12,304 nucleotides of DNA from contig JAYRTJ010000102.1 of the NCBI GenBank assembly GCA_041919675.1, forward strand, positions 1 to 12,304, given 5' to 3'. A program made the translations under genes and the position numbers. Positions 7,158 to 12,304 of the stretch are shown one piece after another. The notes under the pieces are model-generated. The model was not told the origin of the DNA and ran no database searches. It was given only the letters and a program-made list of their open reading frames with translations. Numbering within the stretch: the first letter of the stretch is position 1; every line of letters starts with the position of its first letter. The stretch comes from SHVO01 sp041919675. GTDB lineage: Bacteria; Pseudomonadota; Alphaproteobacteria; Rhodospirillales; Rhodospirillaceae.

Positions 7158-8642
7158 ATGAAAATCGCATTTTCGAAGATCGCCATTCCCGCCCAGGGCG
7201 CCGTCATTCTTCCCGTCGGCGACGGTGGACGTTTGGGGCCCGCGGCCGGCGCGATGGATAAGCGCACCGGCGGTGTGCTCTCCCGCGCCATGAAGGTCGC
7301 CGGGTTCCGCGGCAAGCGCGAGAAGACCCTGACCATCGTCGTGCCGGCCGGCACGAAACTGTCCCGCGTCGTTCTCGTCGGTGTCGGCGACGCCAAGTCG
7401 GTGGACGGCATGGCCGCCGAGCGGCTCGGCGCGGTGATGTTCGACGCCGCCGCCGGCGACGCCGCCGTCGCCATCGTGCTGGATCTTTTCGACGGGATCG
7501 CGGCGGGCGCGGTTGCCGCGCACATCGCGGGCGGCCTTCTGCAGAAGTCGTACCGCTTCGCCAAGTACCGCACCAAGGAAGATGAAGGCGGCAAGCCGAA
7601 ACTGAAGGATGTCGATATCCAGACCGGCGCTGCGGCGGAAGCCAAGCGCATGTTCATTGCGGTGTCGGCGGTCGTGGACGGCATCTTCTTCACCCGCGAT
7701 CTCGTCAGCGAACCGGCCAACGTCATCTACCCGGCCTCCTTCGCCGCGCGCGCGCGTGAACTCGCCAAGGACGGCATCAAGGTCGAAGTGCTCGGCGAAG
7801 CGCAGATGAAGAAGCTCGGCATGGGTTCCTTGCTCGGTGTCGGGCAGGGCTCCGAACGCGAATCCCAACTGCTCGTCATGCGCTGGGACGGCGCGGGCAA
7901 AAGCGGCGGCGCGCCGCTCGCCGTCGTCGGCAAGGGCGTGTGCTTCGACACGGGCGGCATCAGCCTGAAGACGCCGCCGGGCATGTGGGACATGAAGTGG
8001 GACATGGCCGGCGCGGGCATTGTCGCGGGCCTGATGCGTACACTCGCGCGCCGCAAGGCGAAGGTGAACGTGGTCGGTCTGTGCGGCCTGGTCGAGAACA
8101 TGCCGGACGGACGCGCGCAGCGCCCGGGCGATGTGGTGACGTCCATGTCCGGCCAGACCATCGAAGTGCAGAACACCGACGCCGAAGGCCGCCTCGTGCT
8201 GGCCGACGTGGTCTGGTACGCGCAGGAACGTTTCAAGCCCTCCGCGGTGGTCGATCTCGCGACGCTGACCGGCGCCATCATCCAGACTTTCAACGACCAC
8301 TACGCGGGGCTCTTCGCGAATGACGACGATCTTGCGCAGCGTCTCGGCGCCGCGGGCAAGACGGTCGGCGAACGCTTGTGGCGCATGCCGATGGGCGAGG
8401 AATACGACCGCGAACTGAAGTCGCTGATCGCGGACATGAAGAACATCGGCAGCGGCAAGGGAGGCAGCATCACCGCCGCCCAGTTCATCCAGCGCTTCGT
8501 CCGCGAGGGCACCGCCTGGGCCCATCTCGATATCGCCGGGGTGGTGTGGAACGAGAAAGGCACGGTGCTGTCGGCGCCGGGCGCCACGGGATTTGGCGTG
8601 CGCCTGCTCAACCAGTTCGTGGCCGACAATTACGAAAAATAA
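7158..8642 (+). CDS. pepA: Leucyl aminopeptidase (M17, PepA)
   Basis: 494 aa, full length for the family. It is a cytosolic hexameric di-zinc/manganese aminopeptidase that trims N-terminal residues from peptides; in E. coli PepA is also a DNA-binding accessory protein. The N-terminal macro-like domain spans about 1-165. The catalytic domain has VGKGVCFDTGGISLK (257-271: Lys259, Asp264, catalytic Lys271), MKWDMAGAG (Asp282) and NTDAEGRLVLAD (339-350: Asp341, Glu343, Arg345). All metal ligands and both catalytic residues (Lys271, Arg345) are present. Also conserved are NVVGLCGLVENMPDG, GDVVTSMSGQTIEV, LATLTGA and WAHLDIAG. Start ATG 7158 is supported by alignment-like agreement of MKIAFSKI with alphaproteobacterial PepA N-termini; the Shine-Dalgarno is weak. 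It is monocistronic and ends in its own terminator. lptF, its usual divergent neighbour, is 6.6 kb away. Confidence 0.97.
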   Translation: MKIAFSKIAIPAQGAVILPVGDGGRLGPAAGAMDKRTGGVLSRAMKVAGFRGKREKTLTIVVPAGTKLSRVVLVGVGDAKSVDGMAAERLGAVMFDAAAGDAAVAIVLDLFDGIAAGAVAAHIAGGLLQKSYRFAKYRTKEDEGGKPKLKDVDIQTGAAAEAKRMFIAVSAVVDGIFFTRDLVSEPANVIYPASFAARARELAKDGIKVEVLGEAQMKKLGMGSLLGVGQGSERESQLLVMRWDGAGKSGGAPLAVVGKGVCFDTGGISLKTPPGMWDMKWDMAGAGIVAGLMRTLARRKAKVNVVGLCGLVENMPDGRAQRPGDVVTSMSGQTIEVQNTDAEGRLVLADVVWYAQERFKPSAVVDLATLTGAIIQTFNDHYAGLFANDDDLAQRLGAAGKTVGERLWRMPMGEEYDRELKSLIADMKNIGSGKGGSITAAQFIQRFVREGTAWAHLDIAGVVWNEKGTVLSAPGATGFGVRLLNQFVADNYEK

Positions 8643-8665
8643 CGGCGCCGTTCAGCGCAAACGAG

Positions 8666-8700
8666 AAGGGCGCCCTTAATTAAGGCGTCCTTTTTTGTTT
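8666..8700 (+). terminator. Intrinsic terminator of pepA
   Basis: GGGCGCCCTT (8668-8677), loop AATT, AAGGCGTCC (8682-8690), then T6 G T3 (8691-8700). The stem has 9 pairs including one G-T and one bulged C. The T-run is on the plus side only, so it ends pepA, 26 nt after its stop codon. On the minus strand the region after the stem is not T-rich, so it is doubtful as a terminator for the convergent 97-aa gene ending at 8705. Confidence 0.85.
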
Positions 8701-8704
8701 AAAG

Positions 8705-8998
8705 TTAGGGCTTCGTGTGGCTCGCCCGCTTATAGGCGTAGACGAACTCGGCATCGCGCGTCGGCGTCGCGTTGCCCTTGGCGCCAAGGCCGGTGAAGAA
8801 CTCCGCGACCTCGGCAGCCTGGAGTTCCGACAGAGCCTGACGGAAGAGGCCCTTGTCGCCGTTCTTGAACTTGTGTGCGCCGAACATCTGCTGCTTCGGA
8901 TCCGCGGACGTGCCGACGTACCAGTCGCGATAGTTCGCGCCATGGCGGCCCATGAATTCCTGGAAATCGTTCAGGATTTCAGATTTGCTTTTGGCCAT
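8705..8998 (-). CDS. Conserved small protein of unknown function (WYVG motif)
   Basis: 97 aa, no signal peptide or membrane span, rich in Lys; likely cytoplasmic. Function unknown. The start ATG 8998-8996 is well supported by AAGGAG on the minus strand (plus 9009-9014) about 10 nt upstream. The sequence opens with a predicted helix (KSEILNDFQEFMGRHG), then DWYVGTSADPKQQMFGAHKF (25-44), a helix rich in Ala/Glu (54-69), and EFVYAYKR near the end. The piece WYVGxSxDPxxxxFxxH recalls the second strand and helix of a GIY-YIG domain (YVG-x6-RR-x3-H), but the catalytic-region Arg is replaced by Gln and no downstream Glu/Asn motif is obvious. Any such relation would be remote and probably non-nucleolytic. 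It is convergent with pepA and divergent from the DUF1015 gene. Confidence 0.85.
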   Translation of the reverse strand: MAKSKSEILNDFQEFMGRHGANYRDWYVGTSADPKQQMFGAHKFKNGDKGLFRQALSELQAAEVAEFFTGLGAKGNATPTRDAEFVYAYKRASHTKP

Positions 8999-9036
8999 GG
9001 CGAAGGAACTCCTTGAACGGGAAAATCATGGGTTGA

Positions 9037-9064
9037 ACCATAACCGCAGGTTTTGGGAGCGCAA
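9037..9064 (-). promoter_or_regulatory. Possible promoter of the 97-aa gene
   Basis: On the minus strand TTGCGC (plus 9059-9064), 16-nt spacer, TATGGT (plus 9037-9042, 4/6 to -10), 38 nt before the ATG. The -35 matches only the TTG core. Weak. Confidence 0.27.
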
Positions 9065-9090
9065 CAGGTGAATTCGACCGACGGGCAGCC

Positions 9091-9099
9091 TGTGGATAA
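9091..9099 (-). promoter_or_regulatory. Perfect DnaA-box sequence
   Basis: TGTGGATAA on the plus strand, i.e. TTATCCACA on the minus strand, a 9/9 match to the consensus DnaA box. It sits in the 183-bp divergent intergenic region, between the candidate promoters of the 97-aa gene and the DUF1015 operon. It is a single box with no cluster or AT-rich unwinding element, so not an origin. It could be a DnaA-responsive promoter site or chance. Confidence 0.45.
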
Positions 9100-9125
9100 C
9101 TCGGGCCCGCTGTGTTTTTCCTGCA

Positions 9126-9154
9126 TTGCCGCCACGCGACTTCGTCGCTAAATA
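9126..9154 (+). promoter_or_regulatory. Possible promoter of the DUF1015-miaA operon
   Basis: TTGCCG (9126-9131), a 17-nt spacer and TAAATA (9149-9154). The -35 matches 4/6 and the -10 only 3/6. The spacer contains a small hairpin GCGAC-TTC-GTCGC (9136-9148). The start of transcription would be about 20 nt before the ATG at 9182. Weak. Confidence 0.28.
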
Positions 9155-9181
9155 GCCGCCCGCATTGAAAGAAGAGCATCC

Positions 9182-10411
9182 ATGACGCTTGTTCGCCCGT
9201 TTGCCGGTCTTCGCCCCGCGCCGCAACACGCGAGCGCCGTCGCCGCGCCGCCTTACGATGTGCTCAACACCGAGGAAGCCCGCGTGCGTGCGGCCGGCAA
9301 GTCCAACAGCTTTCTGCATATCTCCAAACCCGAGATCGACCTTCCCGCGGACACCGATCCTTACGCCGCCGTCGTCTACGAAACCGGCGCGAAAAATTTC
9401 AAACGCCTCGTCGGCGAAGGCGTGCTCATCCGCGACGCCGAACCGCACTACTACGTCTATCGCCTGAAGATGGGCGAGCATGTGCAGACCGGCATCGTCG
9501 TCGCCGCCTCGGTCGCCGACTACGACACCAATCGCGTCCGCAAGCACGAGTTCACGCGTCCCGACAAGGAAGACGACCGCGTGCGCCAGGTCGAAGCGCT
9601 GAACGCGCAGACGGGCCCCGTGCTGCTGGCCTACAAGGCCGACGACGCCGTCGATGCGATCATCGAGAACGCCGCGCGCGGCGAGCCCATGTACGCCGTG
9701 ACCGCCGACGACGGCGTCCAGCACACGCTGTGGCGTATCGCCGACGCGGCCACGGTCGACCGTCTGACCTTGCTGTTCGATGCGATGAAAGCCCTGTACA
9801 TCGCCGACGGCCATCACCGCTCGGCCGCCGCCTCGCGTGTCGCCGCCGCGCGCCGCGGCAAGGCGAAAAACGAGTCCGCCGAGTACTTCCTCGCGGTCGC
9901 CTTCCCGCACGATCAGATGCGCATCTTCGACTACAACCGGGTGATCAAGGATCTGAACGGTCTTTCGGAAGATGCGTTCCTCGCCAAGATTCGCGAGCGC
10001 TTCGATGTCGTGCCCGCGGGCGCTCAAGTGAAGCCCGACAAACCGGCGCGGTTCGGCATGTACATGGCCGGCCGCTGGTATCAGCTCGACATCAAGCCCG
10101 CTCTCATCCCGCACACCGATCCGGTGGCGCGTCTCGACGTCTCGCTCCTGCAGGACAATCTCATCGCGCCGGTGCTGGGCATCGATGATCCGCGCCGCGA
10201 CAAGCGCATCGATTTCGTGGGCGGCATCCGCGGCCTCGGTGAACTCGAGAAGCGCGTGAATTCCGGCGAGATGAAAGTGGCCTTCTCGCTGCATCCGACG
10301 ACTCTCGAACAGTTGATGGCGGTGGCGGACGCGGGCCAGGTGATGCCGCCCAAGTCCACCTGGTTCGAACCGAAGCTCGCCGACGGGCTTGTCAGCCACG
10401 TGCTGGATTGA
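9182..10411 (+). CDS. DUF1015 family protein
   Basis: 409 aa, cytoplasmic (no signal, no membrane span). It is recognised as DUF1015 by its fixed motifs: RPFAGLRP (5-12), AAPPYDV (21-27), the charged HEFTRPDKEDDR (122-133), IADGHHRSAAA (207-217) and, near the end, MPPKSTWFEPK (388-398). The family is widespread and sometimes labelled 'SerC-like' from old annotation. No biochemical function is established to my knowledge, but the invariant His, Asp, Arg and Lys residues look like an active site. ATG 9182 is preceded by a purine-rich AAGAAGAG (9168-9176). Its TGA (10409-10411) is followed with no gap, and in the same frame, by the GTG of miaA. An antisense open frame across it is a codon-bias shadow. 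Confidence 0.92.
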   Translation: MTLVRPFAGLRPAPQHASAVAAPPYDVLNTEEARVRAAGKSNSFLHISKPEIDLPADTDPYAAVVYETGAKNFKRLVGEGVLIRDAEPHYYVYRLKMGEHVQTGIVVAASVADYDTNRVRKHEFTRPDKEDDRVRQVEALNAQTGPVLLAYKADDAVDAIIENAARGEPMYAVTADDGVQHTLWRIADAATVDRLTLLFDAMKALYIADGHHRSAAASRVAAARRGKAKNESAEYFLAVAFPHDQMRIFDYNRVIKDLNGLSEDAFLAKIRERFDVVPAGAQVKPDKPARFGMYMAGRWYQLDIKPALIPHTDPVARLDVSLLQDNLIAPVLGIDDPRRDKRIDFVGGIRGLGELEKRVNSGEMKVAFSLHPTTLEQLMAVADAGQVMPPKSTWFEPKLADGLVSHVLD

Positions 10412-11359
10412 GTGGCGTACGGGCTTTCCAAGGTCATCGTCGTTGCCGGTCCGACCGCGACCGGCAAAACCGATCTTGCGCTCGCGCTCGCCGAAGACTT
10501 CGCCGGCGTCGTCATCAATGCCGATAGCCAGCAGCGCTACCGCGACTTCCCGATCCTGACCGCGCAGCCGCGCGCGGCCGACCGTGCGCGTATTCCGCAT
10601 CGTCTGTTCGGCGATCTCGCCGCCGATGACGTCGGCAACGCCGTCGAATGGGCGGCGAAAGCGGCCGCCGAGATCCAGGCGGCCTGGGACCAAAAGCGCG
10701 TCCCCATCGTGGTCGGCGGCACCGGGCTTTATCTGCGCGTATTGATGCAGGGCGTCGCCGACGTTCCGCCGATCCCGGGCGAGGTGCGCGAAGCGGGACG
10801 CGCGCTGCTCGCCGACATGGGCAACGAAGCCTTCCACCGCCTTCTTGGCGAACGTGATCCGGTGAGCGCCGCGCGCATTCCCGTGGGCAACACGCAGCGC
10901 CTGGCGCGGGCGTGGGAAGTCGTGGAGGCCACCGGCACGCCGTTGCCTGTCTGGCAGGACGCGCCGCCGCAGCCGGCGGTAAAGGCGGCTTTCTTCTCGG
11001 TCCTCATCATGCCGCCGCGCGAGGAGATCGTCGCGGCCTGCAGCGCGCGGTTCGCCGCCATGCTCGAGACGGGCGCGCTCGCGGAGGTCGAAGCCGCGCG
11101 CGCCAAGGGTATGTCCGGGACGGCGCCGGCGATGAACGCGCTGGGCGCGCGCGAGCTTGGCGATTTTCTGGCCGGACGCCTCGACCGCGAAAGCGCCGTG
11201 AGAGGAGCGGAAATCGCGACCCGCCAATATGCAAAACGCCAGGCGACCTGGTTCCGCAATCAGGTCGCCGCGGATGTCACCTTGCCCGCGCGTTATACCG
11301 AGGCGATGCGCGGCGACATCGCCGCCCGCGCGGGCGCATTCCTGAAGGAGTCCCCGTGA
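10412..11359 (+). CDS. miaA: MiaA, tRNA dimethylallyltransferase
   Basis: 315 aa, the usual size. It transfers the dimethylallyl group from DMAPP to N6 of A37 in tRNAs reading UNN codons (i6A, precursor of ms2i6A). Motifs seen: P-loop GPTATGKT (13-20), NADSQQRYRDFPILTAQP (36-53, Asp38 is the family's catalytic base), VGGTGLYLRVL (101-111, Thr104), NTQRLARAWEVVEATGTP, and the C-terminal ALGARELGDFLAG and ATRQYAKRQATWFRNQ that contact tRNA. The DMAPP/tRNA loop departs from the common DSMQVYRGLDIGTAKP, with Gln for Met and TAQP for TAKP. The GTG start at 10412 is the only initiator before the P-loop and directly abuts the DUF1015 stop. The ribosome site is poor (GGA 4 nt before), so re-initiation after DUF1015 translation is likely. 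It overlaps the next gene by 4 nt. Confidence 0.96.
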   Translation: MAYGLSKVIVVAGPTATGKTDLALALAEDFAGVVINADSQQRYRDFPILTAQPRAADRARIPHRLFGDLAADDVGNAVEWAAKAAAEIQAAWDQKRVPIVVGGTGLYLRVLMQGVADVPPIPGEVREAGRALLADMGNEAFHRLLGERDPVSAARIPVGNTQRLARAWEVVEATGTPLPVWQDAPPQPAVKAAFFSVLIMPPREEIVAACSARFAAMLETGALAEVEAARAKGMSGTAPAMNALGARELGDFLAGRLDRESAVRGAEIATRQYAKRQATWFRNQVAADVTLPARYTEAMRGDIAARAGAFLKESP

Positions 11360-12304
11360 AGTGTTTGAAGGCCGCGGCGGCGGCGCTCCTGTTCCTCAAG
11401 GCCGGCACGGCCGCGGCGGCCGACCTCGACGCGGTGCGTAAAGCGCTCACGCCCCTGCGCCAAAGCAGCGCCGAAGCGAACCGCCTGCCGCCCGCGTTCA
11501 TCACGGCGCGTGACGGCGTGCGGGACTGGATCGAAACGCAGCTCGCGCGCTTTCCGCAAAACGGAGACACGGCCGCCTTCGACAAAGCGCTCAATGCCGA
11601 AATCGCGGCCATGGATCTTGCCTGCGTCGAGGCGAAGGCCCCTGGATATAATCGCTGCGCCAGCCCGAGCGAGTTCAATGCGCGCGGCTTTCTCGGCGCC
11701 GTGGAGGCCGAGCGCGTACGGGACCTTTTGATCATTCAGGCCGAAATCGGCGTTGCCTGCGGCTTCGACGAAGCCGCCTACGTCTACGAATGGGCCAAGG
11801 TCGGTTGGCGCCGGTTGATCGATACGTCGCAGTCGCCCGCGAACGGCGTCTATATCCCCGAGCAGATTCAACAGGTCATCTTCACGAACCCGGCGAACAG
11901 ACCCGCCGATGCCTTGCTGCTGGCCGTCACCGGCGCGAGCCCGGTCTGCGGCGCGCCGGTTCAGGCGGTGCATTATCGTGTCTGGTCGGCCAAACGCGGC
12001 GGCGGTTCTTCGCTCGCGGTCGACGGCCGCGAAGGTGAGAGTCTGATCTCGCGGCGCGATCCGGCCGTGTCGGCGCGCTTTGAAGACAGCGACTTTCTTG
12101 TCGAGATGAACGTGCGCAGCATGGATGCCGCGCGCCGCAGCCGCGTCGCGGTGCGGCGTTTCAATTTCGACGGCGACTATGCGAAACGCGTCGCGCCGGT
12201 CGCGCTGACGCCGAAGGACTTTGTCGAGGAATGGCTGCGCGCGCCATGGAGCGTCGCGTCGGCCTGGACGGAAACACGCGCGCGCGAAACGCTTGCGAAG
12301 ATTC
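11356..12304 (+). CDS. Secreted cysteine-containing protein of unknown function (partial)
   Basis: The first 316 codons of a gene that runs off the right edge. GTG 11356 overlaps the miaA TGA (GTGA) and has AAGGAG 5 nt upstream (11345-11350), a strong start. The N-terminus MKCLK plus an Ala/Leu core reads as a signal peptide, with likely cleavage after TAAAA (about residue 22). The Cys at 3 lies before the core, so this is not a lipobox. The mature protein is Asp/Arg/Ala-rich and mostly soluble in character, with cysteines at 90, 101, 135 and 198 suggesting periplasmic disulfides. Distinctive pieces are CVEAKAPGYNRCASPSEFN, GFDEAAYVYEWAKVGWRRL and YIPEQIQQVIFTNPANRP. I recognise no domain. 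Coupling to miaA says it is co-expressed, not that it shares its role. Confidence 0.85.
   Translation, partial: MKCLKAAAAALLFLKAGTAAAADLDAVRKALTPLRQSSAEANRLPPAFITARDGVRDWIETQLARFPQNGDTAAFDKALNAEIAAMDLACVEAKAPGYNRCASPSEFNARGFLGAVEAERVRDLLIIQAEIGVACGFDEAAYVYEWAKVGWRRLIDTSQSPANGVYIPEQIQQVIFTNPANRPADALLLAVTGASPVCGAPVQAVHYRVWSAKRGGGSSLAVDGREGESLISRRDPAVSARFEDSDFLVEMNVRSMDAARRSRVAVRRFNFDGDYAKRVAPVALTPKDFVEEWLRAPWSVASAWTETRARETLAKI

Noticed and set aside
7107..8525. A 472-codon minus-strand frame opposite pepA
   Set aside because: It is a shadow of pepA in the antisense frame with no domain, and pepA has every catalytic residue.
8676..8683. TTAATTAA palindrome
   Set aside because: It is explained by the loop and base of the pepA terminator hairpin.
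9026..9181. Replication origin suggested by the DnaA box
   Set aside because: Only one perfect box, no cluster, no AT-rich unwinding region and no dnaA, hemE or parAB nearby.
9026..11227. A 733-codon open frame on the minus strand opposite DUF1015 and miaA
   Set aside because: Its translation is Arg/Gly/Ala/His-rich with no recognisable motif, it starts without a ribosome site, and it spans two clearly real genes. GC-rich codon bias opens such antisense frames.

Overview
The window is GC-rich chromosomal DNA with the tight gene packing and codon use of an alphaproteobacterium. The long-form TsaC/Sua5, the CysQ, the leucyl aminopeptidase and MiaA all read like alphaproteobacterial versions; the genus cannot be fixed from sequence alone. 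I see no insertion sequence, phage gene, CRISPR array, tRNA or rRNA. It looks like a stable housekeeping region with several uncharacterised proteins, and I found no clear new defence or mobile system.

Left part (1-1430): the 5' part of lptF (lipopolysaccharide export permease) runs leftward off the window edge. Diverging from it is a small secreted four-cysteine protein (812-1369), preceded by an ECF-sigma-like promoter. It ends at a strong bidirectional terminator (1393-1426).

Middle-left (1447-6998): four minus-strand genes look like one operon, read in this order: a lone molybdenum hydroxylase large subunit (xanthine dehydrogenase/CoxL family), cysQ (pAp phosphatase), tsaC/sua5 (t6A tRNA modification) and an FAD-linked D-2-hydroxyacid dehydrogenase. 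The first three are joined by a 1-nt gap and a 4-nt stop/start overlap. The shared terminator at 1393-1426 closes the unit.

Middle-right (7158-8700): pepA (M17 leucyl aminopeptidase) diverges from the operon and ends at its own intrinsic terminator. lptF and pepA are divergent neighbours in many proteobacteria. Here they keep that relative orientation but are about 6.6 kb apart, with the secreted-protein gene and the four-gene operon between them.

Right part (8705-12304): a 97-aa uncharacterised protein on the minus strand diverges from a DUF1015 gene. That gene is followed without a single intervening base by miaA (i6A37 tRNA modification). miaA in turn overlaps the start of a second secreted, cysteine-containing unknown protein that runs off the right edge. 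The DUF1015-miaA-unknown trio looks like a translationally coupled operon. The intergenic region before it holds a perfect DnaA-box sequence. No gene-free stretch exceeds 300 bases; the longest is 541-811.
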